64,000 bases of DNA, from contig JAKFYH010000009.1 of NCBI GenBank assembly GCA_021730945.1, positions 77,345 through 141,344 on the forward strand, in the 5' to 3' direction. The DNA is from Acidobacteriota bacterium (GTDB lineage: Bacteria; Acidobacteriota; Vicinamibacteria; Vicinamibacterales; UBA2999). Shown piece after piece: positions 48,799-58,191 of this stretch. The notes under the pieces are model-generated. The model was not told the origin of the DNA. It worked only from the letters and a program-made list of their open reading frames with translations, and did not search any database. The position numbers and the translations under genes were made by a program. Position 1 is the stretch's first letter, and each line of letters opens with the position of its first letter.

Positions 48799-51258
48799 TC
48801 AGTCGCGGCGCAGGGCGATCAGCGGGTCGAGGTTGGTGGCCCGCCGCGCCGGCCAGACGCAGGCGGCGACGGCGACCACCGCCAGCAACACGGCAATGCC
48901 GCCGATCGTGATGGGATCACCAGCGGTGGTCTGCACCAGCAGTTGTGTGCTCTGGAACAGGCGCCCGACCCCGTAGGCGCCGGCGATGCCGAGGGTCAGG
49001 CCGATGGCCAGTTGCACGAACGACTGGCGCAGGAACAGCCACGTCACCTCGTTGCCCTGCGCACCAAGCGCCATCCGTATGCCCACCTCCTGCGTTCGCT
49101 GCGTGACAGCGTATGCGGTGACGGCATAGAGGCCCACCGCCGACAGTGCCAGCGCGATCAACGCGAAGATGGCAAACATCGATCCAAAGATGCGAAAGGG
49201 CCAGCGCGCCTGCGCCAGCGCCTGGTCCATCGTCTGGATGCCGAAGAGCGGCAGGTCGGCATCGATGGCGCGGACCTCCTCGCGGAGGATGGGTGCCATG
49301 GCCGCGGGATCTCCCTGGCTGCGCACCAGCAGCGTCATGAACCCGCGGGGATCGGACCGGAACGGCAGGTAGGCAACGGGGTCGGGATCGGGAAGCTGGA
49401 AATCGCGCTGCCGCACGTTTGGCGCGATGCCGATGATGGTGGCCGTGAGTGCGACCGGAATGCCGTTGCCGGGCGCCGCGCCGCCCTGGAGGTCGATGCT
49501 GAGGGTGATCCGGCGGCCGATCGGGTCCTCGTTGGGGAAGTGCAGCTGCGCGAAGCGCTGATTGATGATCGCGCTCTCGCGACCGGTCATGCCGTCTTCC
49601 TCGGTGAGGCCGCGGCCGCGGACGAGGGGCGCACCGATGGTTTCGAAGTAGCGCGGATCCACGGTCAGCATGGTCACGCTGGGCGCCTGCTGACCATGTT
49701 CAAGCGGCTTGCCGTCGAGTGTGAGGCGACGGAGGAAGCCGCCCTGCATCGGCGGGTTGCTGGCCACCGTCACCGCGTCAATGCGGCCATTCGACTTGAG
49801 CCGCTCCTCGAGCTGTTGGTAGAATGCCAGTCGCTGTTCGAGCGCCGGGTACTTGCGTTCCGGCAGGGCCAGCCGCATCACCAGCAGCCTCGAGGTGTCG
49901 ATGCCGAGGTCGAGGCTGTACATGGTGACGAAGTTGCGCATCATGAAGGCGGCGCCTGCCAGCAGCACGACCGTCAAGGCCAGCTCGCCGACCATCAGCG
50001 CGCCGGTCCAGCGGCGGGCGCGGACGCCGGCGGTACCGGAGCGGCCACCCTCTTTCAGCACTTCGTTCACATCGGTCTTGGAAATGTGCAGGGCCGGCGC
50101 CAGGCCGAACAGCACGCCGGTGCCCAGGCAGATGGCAGCGAGATAGGCGAACACGCTGCGGTCCATGGTGAACTGAATCCAGTACGGGCGGCCCACGTCC
50201 TGGGTGGCTTGATCGAACATCCGGATGCCGGCGAACGACAGCGCGAGGCCGATGGCGCCGCTGATCACCGCCAGCAGGATGCTCTCGATCAGCAACTGGC
50301 GAATCACGCGCCAGCGAGTCGCTCCGAGCGAGATACGAACCGAGATCTCGCGCCCGCGCTGGGTGGAGCGGGCCAGCAGGAGATTGGCGACGTTGGCGCA
50401 GGCGATCAGCAGGACGAACGCCACGGCGCCCATCAGCGACAGGAAGACGGCGCGGATTGGCCCGCCGTTCATGAACTCGTTGAACGTCATGACCCGGGGC
50501 TGTACGTCCTTGTTGGTGTCGGGATAGTCGCCGGTGAGCTTGCGTCCGATGTTGAGGAGTTCGCCCTGGGCCTGGTCGCGGGTGACGCCCGGCGCGAGCC
50601 GGCCAAACGCCGACAGCCCGCGGGCGTTGCGCGCCTGCTGCTCGAGTCCGGCGATGTAGGAGAGCGGCAGCCACAGGTCGCTGTTCTGCGGAAACTTCAG
50701 TCCCTCCGGCATGACGCCGATCACGACCGACGGGATGTCGTTGACGCGAATGGTCCGGCCCACGACGTTGGGGTCGCTGCCGTAGCGGTTCTGCCACATG
50801 CCGTGCCCGATCAACACCACACCGGCGGCGCCGGGGCGATCGTCTTCCGGGAGGAAGTCGCGGCCCAGGAACGGCCGCTGGCGCATCACCTTGAAGGCAT
50901 TCGCGCTGAGGTGGGTGGCGCTGAACTGGTCGGGAAGGCGGCCCTCGTCGCTGACGTTGGCGGTGGTGCTGGTGAACGCCGCGAGCGATTCGAACGTGCG
51001 GGTGGCGTCGCGCCAGTCGCGGAAGTCAAGGTACGACACCGCCATCTCGCGGTTGCGCACCGGATCGAACGAGCGCAGGGCCATGACGCTGTCTGGCTCG
51101 TCAATCGGCAGCCCGCGGATCAGCACCGCGTTCACGAAGGTGAATACGGTCGTATTGACCCCGATGCCCAGAGCGAGCGCCAGGGCGGCCACCAGGGTGA
51201 ACCACTTGTCCTTGACCAGCAATCGCGCCGCGAAGCGGATGTCTTCCCAAAAACCCAT
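48799..51258 (-). CDS. ADOP-type ABC permease (MacB/FtsX family)
   Basis: 819 residues. It begins MGFWEDIRFAARLLVKDKWFT, the standard start of acidobacterial duplicated orphan permeases. Two FtsX-like membrane units are separated and preceded by MacB-type periplasmic domains (ADLPLFGIQTMDQAL at the second). The conserved CANVANLLLARSTQRGREISVR and QRTQEVGIRMALGAQ motifs precede paired helices. No ATPase gene is adjacent, as usual for the group. It is convergent with the DUF5916 gene, 15 bp apart. Confidence 0.9.
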   Translation of the reverse strand: MGFWEDIRFAARLLVKDKWFTLVAALALALGIGVNTTVFTFVNAVLIRGLPIDEPDSVMALRSFDPVRNREMAVSYLDFRDWRDATRTFESLAAFTSTTANVSDEGRLPDQFSATHLSANAFKVMRQRPFLGRDFLPEDDRPGAAGVVLIGHGMWQNRYGSDPNVVGRTIRVNDIPSVVIGVMPEGLKFPQNSDLWLPLSYIAGLEQQARNARGLSAFGRLAPGVTRDQAQGELLNIGRKLTGDYPDTNKDVQPRVMTFNEFMNGGPIRAVFLSLMGAVAFVLLIACANVANLLLARSTQRGREISVRISLGATRWRVIRQLLIESILLAVISGAIGLALSFAGIRMFDQATQDVGRPYWIQFTMDRSVFAYLAAICLGTGVLFGLAPALHISKTDVNEVLKEGGRSGTAGVRARRWTGALMVGELALTVVLLAGAAFMMRNFVTMYSLDLGIDTSRLLVMRLALPERKYPALEQRLAFYQQLEERLKSNGRIDAVTVASNPPMQGGFLRRLTLDGKPLEHGQQAPSVTMLTVDPRYFETIGAPLVRGRGLTEEDGMTGRESAIINQRFAQLHFPNEDPIGRRITLSIDLQGGAAPGNGIPVALTATIIGIAPNVRQRDFQLPDPDPVAYLPFRSDPRGFMTLLVRSQGDPAAMAPILREEVRAIDADLPLFGIQTMDQALAQARWPFRIFGSMFAIFALIALALSAVGLYAVTAYAVTQRTQEVGIRMALGAQGNEVTWLFLRQSFVQLAIGLTLGIAGAYGVGRLFQSTQLLVQTTAGDPITIGGIAVLLAVVAVAACVWPARRATNLDPLIALRRD

Positions 51259-51347
51259 GGTGCGCGTACCTTCCTGGAGATCCTGAGGACGTTAGACACC
51301 GTTACGGAGGAAAGCGGCGCAGGGTTCCCATCGGTTACGATTTGGTC

Positions 51348-51857
51348 ATGACTATCCGTCGCGGCACGGCCGCGGATGCCGCCGTGCTCGCCGACCTGGC
51401 GCGTCAAACCTTCTCCGATACGTTTGCCTCGACCAACGACGCCGCCGACATGGCCCTTCACCTGGAGCGCAGCTACGGTGTCGCCCAGCAGACGGCCGAG
51501 TTGATCGACCATCAGGTAATCACGCTGTTGGCGGAACAGGATGGCGAACCCGTGGCCTACGCGCAGTTGCGCAGCGGCAAGGTGCCCGGCTGCGTCGCGG
51601 GCGAGCGCCCGATCGAGCTGTGGCGGTTCTACGTCAAGCAGGAGTGGCACGGGCGGGGTCTCGCGCAGGCGCTGATGGCCGGCGTCATCGAAGCGGCGGT
51701 CGCCGCCGGTGCCGGAACCTGTTGGTTGGGGGTCTGGGAGCGCAACCCGCGCGCGCTGGCCTTTTACCGCAAATGTGGTTTTGCCGACGTCGGCGAGCAC
51801 GTATTCTTGTTCGGAACCGATCCGCAGACCGATCGAGTCATGGCCAGGCCACTATGA
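51348..51857 (+). CDS. GNAT-family N-acetyltransferase
   Basis: 169 residues from ATG 51348, preferred over a TTG six bases upstream. Acetyl-CoA motif A: ELWRFYVKQEWHGRGLAQALM (the Q/RxxGxG/A equivalent is QEWHGRGLA); motif B: WLGVWERNPRALAFYRKCGF. Residues TFASTNDAADM near the N terminus occur in the group close to polyamine or protein N-acetyltransferases. The acceptor is unknown. It overlaps the peptidase gene by 4 bases. Confidence 0.87.
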   Translation: MTIRRGTAADAAVLADLARQTFSDTFASTNDAADMALHLERSYGVAQQTAELIDHQVITLLAEQDGEPVAYAQLRSGKVPGCVAGERPIELWRFYVKQEWHGRGLAQALMAGVIEAAVAAGAGTCWLGVWERNPRALAFYRKCGFADVGEHVFLFGTDPQTDRVMARPL

Positions 51858-52864
51858 AGACACGACGAGTTATCGGCATCAGTGTGGTCGTCACGGCGGC
51901 GGTCTGGTTCCAGGTGGCCGGGCGCTTCGAGGCGCACCGCATCGACGCCCAGCGCGAGGCCCGCGCCCCGTCGCAGATGCGTGCCGCCAGCCTGCGCGTC
52001 GACAGCGATCGCTTGATGGAGGTGGTGGCGACACTGGCGGATCCGAAGTTCGAGGGCCGTGCGGCGGGATCGCCCGGCGGCCTGGCGGCGCGGGCCTGGT
52101 TGCTCGAACGCTTCAAGAGCATCGGGTTGGAGCCGGTGTCGGGCGCCTATGTCTTTCCTTTCACCTACACACGCATGAGCGCCACCGGCCGGGTCGACGG
52201 CTCCGGCGCCAATATCGTCGGCCAATGCCTGGGCACCGACACCAGGGCGCCCGTGTTCGTCGTGTCGTCGCACTACGATCATCTCGGTGTGCGTGACGGC
52301 GTCGTTTATCCTGGCGCCGACGATGATGCATCGGGGGTGGCGGTGATGCTGGCGATCGCCGAGCACTGCCGCCGCGCGCCGTTCAGGCGCACGTTGGTGT
52401 TTGCGGCGTTTGACGCCGAGGAGGCCGGTTTGCAGGGCGCCAAGGCGTTCCTGATCGCGCCGCCGCTGCCCAAGGAGCGCATTGCCCTTAACGTCAACCT
52501 CGACATGGTGAGCCGCAACGACAAGCGGGAGATCTTCATTGCCGGCACGCACCCGTGGCCGCAGCTCAAGCCGGCGCTCGACGAGGTGGCCCGGCAGGCG
52601 CCGATCACGGTCTTGTTCGGGCACGACAAGCCGGTGGCGATTGCCGGCGGTGTCGAAGACTGGACCCACCAGTCGGATCATGGGCCGTTCCACTCCGCGA
52701 AGATTCCGTTCGTCTACTTCGGCGTCGAGGATCACGCTGACTATCACAAGCCCACTGACACGGCCGACAAGATCAACCGTGGCTTCTTTGTCGATGTCGC
52801 CGAGACAGTCTTGGACGCGGTGCTGCAATTGGATGCGAGCTTCGCGGTAGCGCCGCCCCGGTAG
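51854..52864 (+). CDS. M28-family zinc peptidase
   Basis: 336 residues. A signal/anchor sequence (VIGISVVVTAAVWFQVAG) precedes an aminopeptidase domain with di-zinc ligands in SSHYDHLG and GADDDASGVA, catalytic Glu-Glu in FDAEEAGLQG, and the later ligands in NLDMVSRND and DHADYHKPTDT. It is likely a secreted or periplasmic aminopeptidase. Start: the ATG in the ATGA overlap with the acetyltransferase; the longer frame is a shadow. Confidence 0.9.
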   Translation: MKTRRVIGISVVVTAAVWFQVAGRFEAHRIDAQREARAPSQMRAASLRVDSDRLMEVVATLADPKFEGRAAGSPGGLAARAWLLERFKSIGLEPVSGAYVFPFTYTRMSATGRVDGSGANIVGQCLGTDTRAPVFVVSSHYDHLGVRDGVVYPGADDDASGVAVMLAIAEHCRRAPFRRTLVFAAFDAEEAGLQGAKAFLIAPPLPKERIALNVNLDMVSRNDKREIFIAGTHPWPQLKPALDEVARQAPITVLFGHDKPVAIAGGVEDWTHQSDHGPFHSAKIPFVYFGVEDHADYHKPTDTADKINRGFFVDVAETVLDAVLQLDASFAVAPPR

Positions 52865-52874
52865 GAGGAAAACG

Positions 52875-53522
52875 GTGGAGCAGTCCTGGTTCGCAGCGGT
52901 CAAGTCCGGCAATCTTGAGGAGATCCGACGGCTGGCGGGGGAGCAGCCGGCCTTGATTGGCTCGCGCGAAGCCAATGGCGTCTCTGGCATTCTGACCGCG
53001 GTTTACCATAGTCACCGCGACGCCGCCATGCTGCTGGTCGAGCTGGGGGCGCCGGTCGATATCTTCGAGGCGAGTGCCCTGGGCCTGGTCGATCGCATCA
53101 GGGCGCTGGTGCGATCAGATCCAGCGCTGGTGTCGGCGTATGCCCCGGATGGTTTCTATCCGCTGGGCCTGGCGGCGTTCTTCGGGAACCTGGCTGCGGT
53201 CCGCGCGCTAATTGCCGCCGGCGCCGACGTCCATGCCACGGCACGCAACTCGTTCAAGGTGCGGCCAATCCACGCGGCAGCAGCCAGCCGCGATCTGGAG
53301 ATCGTCCAGGCGGTTCTTGCCGCTGGCGCCGATCCGAACGTTGCCCAGCAGCAGGGCTTCGTCCCGTTGCACGAAGCCGCCTCCAGTGGCAACCGCGCAA
53401 TGGCGGAACTGCTGGTCCGGCATGGCGCCAATCCCCGACTTGCGAACGAGGCCGGCAAGTCCAGCATCGACCTGGCGCTCGAAAAGGGCCACCCCGATCT
53501 CGCCGCCTGGCTGCAGGGATGA
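52875..53522 (+). CDS. Ankyrin-repeat protein
   Basis: 215 residues from a GTG start. About five ankyrin repeats: GSREANGVSGILTAVYHSHRD, GFYPLGLAAFFGNLAAVRALI, KVRPIHAAAASRDLEIVQAVL, GFVPLHEAASSGNRAMAELLV and GKSSIDLALEKGHPDLAAWL. A protein-protein interaction role is inferred from the fold; no partner is evident. The final Gly codon and stop TGA (53520-53522) are supplied by the end of the adjacent transposon repeat, so the original C terminus may have been altered by the insertion. Confidence 0.85.
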   Translation: MEQSWFAAVKSGNLEEIRRLAGEQPALIGSREANGVSGILTAVYHSHRDAAMLLVELGAPVDIFEASALGLVDRIRALVRSDPALVSAYAPDGFYPLGLAAFFGNLAAVRALIAAGADVHATARNSFKVRPIHAAAASRDLEIVQAVLAAGADPNVAQQQGFVPLHEAASSGNRAMAELLVRHGANPRLANEAGKSSIDLALEKGHPDLAAWLQG

Positions 53523-54611
53523 TTGGGGCCAGGCCCCCAGATTCACCGGGATGATCGGTGAATGGTTGGAGCCAGGCCCCCCGCGAACCGATTCACGCGC
53601 TGCGTTGCCTGAGCGCTCGAATTATGCGACTAAGCGTGTTTGGGTGGAGCCGAAGCGCCTCAGCTATTTCAGACAGCCGGTAGCCGTGGACCACGTGCGC
53701 CCGGATGGCCCGTTCGTCTCGCTCCCGCTTGGCCGGGTTTCCGGCGAAGAGCTCGGCCAGGGCTGGTCGCGCGAGCGCCTTGTAAGCTTGAGGCACCCGG
53801 ACTTGGTGAAACTTGGCCCCGAGCTCCTGCCTGACCGTCGTTCTTAGCTCATCACCTCCGAAGACAGTTGACTCGCCCAACAGGCAATCCTCTATTGACG
53901 TCGCCAACATCTCGCGAAAGCGTCGCTGCGATTCATCGCGGCTTCGGCCACCGACGACCCAATCGAGCCAGTCAAGGCAAAGCAGCGGATGTGCCTGCTC
54001 CAGGCCGGCTGTGGCTCGAAAACTGCTCCAGGGCCAATCGGCCGGGTGCGACACGAGGCCAGCAGCCACTGGGTTCAGAACAACGTAGAGGTTCGCATTC
54101 CACAGGTAAATGTCAGTGGCAACTACAAGAGATCTGTACCGTCCCTCCAACAGGTGCCCGGTTCGTCCATGCCGCAGGTTCGATGCCTGCGTGAAAACCC
54201 CGTTGACGAAGTGCATGGCGTCAGGAAGGTTCTGCTCGGTTGTCTCAACCACTGCGTGATAGTGGTTGCCCATCAGGCAATAGGAAAGACACCGCAGCCT
54301 GTATCGCTCTACAGCCTCCGCGAGCACCTCGAGGAATCGCCGCCGGTCATCATCGTCATCGAAGATGATCCCTTTCCGGTTTCCACGAGACATGACGTGG
54401 TAGATGGCGCTCGGCAGCTGGATTCGAGGTGGTCTGGCCATGTGCCAGATACCTTCAAACTTCAGGCCGTTCGACAATCGGCCCCAATTACGAGACATCT
54501 TGTTGGCACGGTTTCGGAACACCGCAAATCCGGCAACATCGAGTCGATTGAACGGCGCAACGATTGCGACTGGTTGATGGTGAATCTGGGGGCCTGGCCC
54601 CAATCATCCCT
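53515..54611. mobile_element. RAYT transposon bounded by 33-bp inverted repeats
   Basis: Perfect inverted repeats at 53515-53547 and 54579-54611 flank the transposase gene. Each contains a GGGGCCAGGCCCC hairpin, and a degenerate additional copy lies at 53550-53582. The repeats match, at all but two core positions, the arms of the 133-bp element at 18.6 kb. No target duplication is evident. Both flanking convergent genes end at a TGA located inside the repeat arms. The hairpins could also act as terminators for these genes. Confidence 0.82.
53593..54441 (-). CDS. REP-associated tyrosine transposase (Y1_Tnp / IS200-like)
   Basis: 282 residues from ATG 54441 (MARPPRIQLPSAIYHVMSRG); the frame extends upstream into the repeat region but without family similarity. 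HUH motif in GNHYHAVVE, catalytic Tyr in the helix NLYVVLNPVAAGLV, and the GRYRSLVV segment between them. A C-terminal helix-turn-helix (HVVHGYRLSEIAEALRLHPNTLSRII) probably recognises the REP hairpins. It cuts and joins single-stranded DNA at REP palindromes. Confidence 0.93.
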   Translation of the reverse strand: MARPPRIQLPSAIYHVMSRGNRKGIIFDDDDDRRRFLEVLAEAVERYRLRCLSYCLMGNHYHAVVETTEQNLPDAMHFVNGVFTQASNLRHGRTGHLLEGRYRSLVVATDIYLWNANLYVVLNPVAAGLVSHPADWPWSSFRATAGLEQAHPLLCLDWLDWVVGGRSRDESQRRFREMLATSIEDCLLGESTVFGGDELRTTVRQELGAKFHQVRVPQAYKALARPALAELFAGNPAKRERDERAIRAHVVHGYRLSEIAEALRLHPNTLSRIIRALRQRSA

Positions 54612-55683
54612 TGTAGGCGGAAAGGGTGCCTTCGACCAGGTGGTCGACGTCGAACCTTGTGGCGACTCGCTGGCGTCCGGCCTCGCCGCAGGCATGGCGC
54701 CGCTCCGGGTCTTTCAGGAGCTTCACCATCGCGGCTGCCAGCCCCTGGGCGTCACCGGGGTCGACCAGTTCGCCGGTCTCACCCGCTACGACGGCTTCGG
54801 GGATGCCGCCGGCGCGTGTGCCGACCACGGCCAGGCCCATCGCCATGGCGTCGAGCACGGCGGACCCCAGGCCTTCGGTAATTGAACTCATCACGAACAG
54901 GTCGGCCGACTTCATCAGCGACAGCACGTCCTCGCGAAACCCCGGCAGCCGCACGTGCTTGTCGAGCGACAGGTGCTTGACCTGCCGCTCCAGCGCGCCG
55001 CGCAGCTCACCTTCACCGAAGATCACCAGGTGCGCGTCGGGCACCTCGCGCAGTACCGTCGGCATCGCGTCGATCAGGAACTTCTGGCCCTTGTGCGCCA
55101 CCAGGGCGCCGACGTTGACAATCGCCGGCACGCCGTGCGGCAGCCAGTACTCCGCGTGCAGGTCAATCGCCTCGCGATGCGCGATCTTCGCGACGTCAAT
55201 TCCGTCATGCACCACCGTGATGCGGCCGGCGGGAATGCCGTCGTGGACCAGGATGTCGCGAATCGCGCCGGACGCTGCGATGAAGCGATCGACCTGCCGG
55301 TACTTCCATTGGGAGAACGCGTTGCGCTGGAGATGGAAATCCACGCGCCGCGACGCCACGATCTGCGGACGCGGCACCGGCGCGCCAAACGACAGGGCCA
55401 GCGCCGCCATCGCCACCGCATGCGGATCGTGCGCGTGCACTACCGCCGGCTGCCACTTTCGCACCAGCCGCGACAACTTCCACGCCGCGGCCAAATCGAC
55501 CTCGTTCATCGGCGCCAGCGGCACCAGGTCGGGGCCTTCCGCCGCGCGTCGATACAGCTCGCCCTCGGGGTGCGCCATGAGCACCGCCCGATGGCCGCGT
55601 GCCCGCATGCCGAGCACGGTCAGGAGGACTTGTTGCTGTCCCCCGCGCCAGGTGCGCGCGGTGTCGATGTGGAGGGCGAACAC
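54604..55683 (-). CDS. Glycosyltransferase family 4
   Basis: 359 residues from a GTG start. GT-B fold: DTARTWRGGQQQVLLTVLGM at the N-terminal acceptor domain, GALVAHKGQKFLIDAMP, FGEGELRGALE, and the donor-binding SSITEGLGSAVLDAMAMGLAVVGTRAGGIPE (the E-x7-E motif). It is likely involved in lipopolysaccharide or exopolysaccharide assembly with the next gene. Its stop codon lies in the transposon repeat arm. It overlaps the upstream glycosyltransferase by 80 bases. Confidence 0.9.
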   Translation of the reverse strand: MFALHIDTARTWRGGQQQVLLTVLGMRARGHRAVLMAHPEGELYRRAAEGPDLVPLAPMNEVDLAAAWKLSRLVRKWQPAVVHAHDPHAVAMAALALSFGAPVPRPQIVASRRVDFHLQRNAFSQWKYRQVDRFIAASGAIRDILVHDGIPAGRITVVHDGIDVAKIAHREAIDLHAEYWLPHGVPAIVNVGALVAHKGQKFLIDAMPTVLREVPDAHLVIFGEGELRGALERQVKHLSLDKHVRLPGFREDVLSLMKSADLFVMSSITEGLGSAVLDAMAMGLAVVGTRAGGIPEAVVAGETGELVDPGDAQGLAAAMVKLLKDPERRHACGEAGRQRVATRFDVDHLVEGTLSAYKG

Positions 55684-56414
55684 AATTCCCAGAGTTTGGC
55701 GAACTTCAGGCCGACGTACCGCGCATTCATCGCGGACACGATCAACCCAGGAACCCCGTCGCGAAAGCCGCCACGGAGCAGGTAGTTGCGGAGAAAGGCC
55801 GCCGGCGGATGCACGGCGAGATCGAACCAGCCGGCGCGCCGTCCGTCCTCGAACATCTGGCGCGCCGCCAGGGTGGTGTAGCGATCCATCGTCTGGAAAT
55901 GATGGGCGAGGTCGCGGTAGGCGTAGTGCAGCAGCTCTCCCCGCAGGTCGGCGACCGGCCCGTCAGCCGCGACCGATTCGTGCACCAGCCGTCCTGCCCA
56001 GCGGGCCTGGCGGCGGTCATACAGGCGCAGCTGATAGTCCGGATACCAGTCGGTCGTGCGGATCCACCGCCCCAGGTGAAAGGTGACCCGCGGCACGCGG
56101 TAGCCCGGGGCGCCGGGTCCGCTCTGCACCAGCGCCGTGATCTCCTCCGCCAGCGCCGGTGACACCCGCTCGTCGGCATCGAGCGAGAAAATCCAGTCGT
56201 GACTGGCCTGGGCCGCAGCGAAATTCTTCTGCGCGACGTAGCCCGGCCAGTCGCGGACGATCACCTTATCGGTGAACTCCCGCGCAATGGCAGTGGTGTG
56301 GTCGGTGCTGTGACTGTCAACGACGACGATCTCGTCGGCCCAGGAGAGCGACTCGAGGGCCGCGCGCAGGTTGGCCCCTTCGTTGAGGGTGATGACTGTG
56401 GCCGTGACGGGCAC
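55620..56414 (-). CDS. Glycosyltransferase family 2, WaaE/KdtX-like
   Basis: 264 residues from a GTG start. GT-A fold: TVITLNEGANLRAALESL, EIVVVDSHSTDHT, and the DxD-type SLDADERVSP. The C-terminal region with WAGRLVHESV, LLHYAYRDLAHHF and FLRNYLLRGGFRDG is typical of LPS-core beta-1,4-glucosyltransferases (WaaE). It would act at the inner membrane on the lipid A core. The 3' end overlaps the family 4 enzyme by 64-80 bases, an unusually long overlap, and the Ser/Pro-rich tail lies in it. Confidence 0.85.
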   Translation of the reverse strand: MPVTATVITLNEGANLRAALESLSWADEIVVVDSHSTDHTTAIAREFTDKVIVRDWPGYVAQKNFAAAQASHDWIFSLDADERVSPALAEEITALVQSGPGAPGYRVPRVTFHLGRWIRTTDWYPDYQLRLYDRRQARWAGRLVHESVAADGPVADLRGELLHYAYRDLAHHFQTMDRYTTLAARQMFEDGRRAGWFDLAVHPPAAFLRNYLLRGGFRDGVPGLIVSAMNARYVGLKFAKLWELCSPSTSTPRAPGAGDSNKSS

Positions 56415-56436
56415 GGGCCACAGTCTATCGGAGTTT

Positions 56437-58032
56437 CTAGAACAGCGGCGACTGCTGGACGGCGGTGTAGTTGACCACCGACTTGGCGTACTCGACCAGC
56501 GCCAGCAATTCGCTGTTGCGGGCGATGTTCAGGTCGCGCTGGGCCTGCAGCACGAAGAAGCTGCTGGTCATGCCGGCCTGATACTTCTTCTCCTCCGCCT
56601 CGAGCCGGCGCTCGGCCAACACGCGCGACGAGCGGGTGGCATCGACTCGCTTGGCGTTGGTCTGCACCTGGCGCCCGTATTCGCGCACCTGGGTCGAAAC
56701 CTGGAGCTCCAGGCCCTGGATCTGGCGTTCCGCCTGGGTATTCTGCAGCCGTGCCCGCGCCAGCTGCGCCTCCTGCGACGACTTGCCGAGGGGATAGGCA
56801 ATGTCGACCTGCAACGACCAGCCCGGGAAGTCACCGGTCAGGGTATCGCCCAGTGTGCTCAAGTAGCTCTTCTCGACGCTCGACAGGATCTGGTCATTGG
56901 GGAAACCGGTGACCGGATCGCGTCCGCGGGTGACCTGTTCGCCGCCGGTGGCCCGCGCGTTGTAGTTCACCGAGGCGGTGACGTCTGGCAGCGACTGGTT
57001 CTTGAAATAGCGGATGTTGACGTCGTTGATCTCGAGGTTCTTGCGAGCCGCGACCACGTCGGTGCGCTGGCCGAGCGCCGTCTTGATGGCGCCCTCGACG
57101 TCGACGGTCGTCGGCTGGAACGTCACCGCATCGGTAGGTTCGATTCGCGCGGTCCAGAAATCGGCGCCGGTGGGATTGAACACGAGCGCCCGCAGCGTGT
57201 CCTGCGCGCGCTCGATCGCGGCCTCGGCGACGATCACCGACTCTTCACGGGTCGCCACTTCGGCCTCGGCCTGGACGATGTCGAGCGGCGCCATGGTGCC
57301 AATCTCCACGCGCGCGCGGTTGTCCTTGAGCGACTGCCGCGCCAGGTCGAGCGACTGGTTCTGCACCGCCAGGTTGCCGATGGCATACATCAGGTCGTAG
57401 TAGGCGTTGCGGACGTTGCGCACCGTCACCGAAATCGACTGCTGCAACTGGACGTCGGAGATTTCCTTGTTCTTCTGGCTGACCAGCAATTGCTGGCGGG
57501 CGCCATCGATCTTGAAGTTGCGCAGCAGCGGCTGCGTGTAGGTGGCGTTGACCGACGCGTTCAACTGCGGATTGAAGGTCGAGAACTGGTTGTTGGTCGT
57601 GGACCGTCCGTTGTTCCACCGCACGTCGTAACTGCCGCCGTGCCAGTTGGTCAGCGCCGAGACGCCAAAGTTAAACAGCGCCTGGTTGTTGGTGATGCCG
57701 CTGGCCGCGCCCGACAGGACGCTGGTGGACGGCTGGGTCGAACCCGACGTGCTCACCGTCGAGACGAAGTTCGGCGTGTAGACCGCCTTGAACTGCGTGA
57801 TCGAGGCGTCCTGCAACTCAGGGTTGTAGCGCTGGACCTGCAGGTCGAGGTTCTGCTCGATCGCCGTCGCGACCGCATCGTCAATGCTCATCCGCCGGAC
57901 CGGGCCTGCCGCCGGAGCTGCACTGGTCGGTGTCTGAGCGTGGACAGCGGGCAACCCGAATCCGGACACTATCGTCGCCACAAGGCCGGCCGTTACAACC
58001 GCCCGGGCGCAAAAACGCTGGTCAAAACGCAT
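56437..58032 (-). CDS. TolC-family outer-membrane efflux protein
   Basis: 531 residues from ATG 58032, which gives a normal signal peptide (VVTAGLVATIVSGFGLPAVHAQ); the frame runs 26 codons further. Two outer-membrane-efflux repeats: the first (about 35-270) with MSIDDAVATAIEQNLDLQVQRY and the second (about 290-500) with GAIKTALGQRTDVVAARKNLEI, both rich in long heptad-like helices. It forms the outer-membrane channel of an efflux or export system. No inner-membrane partner is adjacent. Confidence 0.88.
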   Translation of the reverse strand: MRFDQRFCARAVVTAGLVATIVSGFGLPAVHAQTPTSAAPAAGPVRRMSIDDAVATAIEQNLDLQVQRYNPELQDASITQFKAVYTPNFVSTVSTSGSTQPSTSVLSGAASGITNNQALFNFGVSALTNWHGGSYDVRWNNGRSTTNNQFSTFNPQLNASVNATYTQPLLRNFKIDGARQQLLVSQKNKEISDVQLQQSISVTVRNVRNAYYDLMYAIGNLAVQNQSLDLARQSLKDNRARVEIGTMAPLDIVQAEAEVATREESVIVAEAAIERAQDTLRALVFNPTGADFWTARIEPTDAVTFQPTTVDVEGAIKTALGQRTDVVAARKNLEINDVNIRYFKNQSLPDVTASVNYNARATGGEQVTRGRDPVTGFPNDQILSSVEKSYLSTLGDTLTGDFPGWSLQVDIAYPLGKSSQEAQLARARLQNTQAERQIQGLELQVSTQVREYGRQVQTNAKRVDATRSSRVLAERRLEAEEKKYQAGMTSSFFVLQAQRDLNIARNSELLALVEYAKSVVNYTAVQQSPLF

Positions 58033-58191
58033 CACACTGCCACTCCAATCGAAGATTATTCGCGGATCTAAGGCCGAGACGTCAGCAAAAGCGATGCCGC
58101 CAGCCCGCACCTCCGCCCTCCATCATAGACGGCCACGGACCTGTCAGGGTTCGGTGAAAGCGCGCGCAATCGGCCGATATACTAAGGTTTC

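Noticed and set aside
48943..51351. An 802-codon plus-strand frame
   Set aside because: It is antisense to the ADOP permease, is rich in His/Arg/Gln as GC-rich shadows are, and has no recognisable domain.
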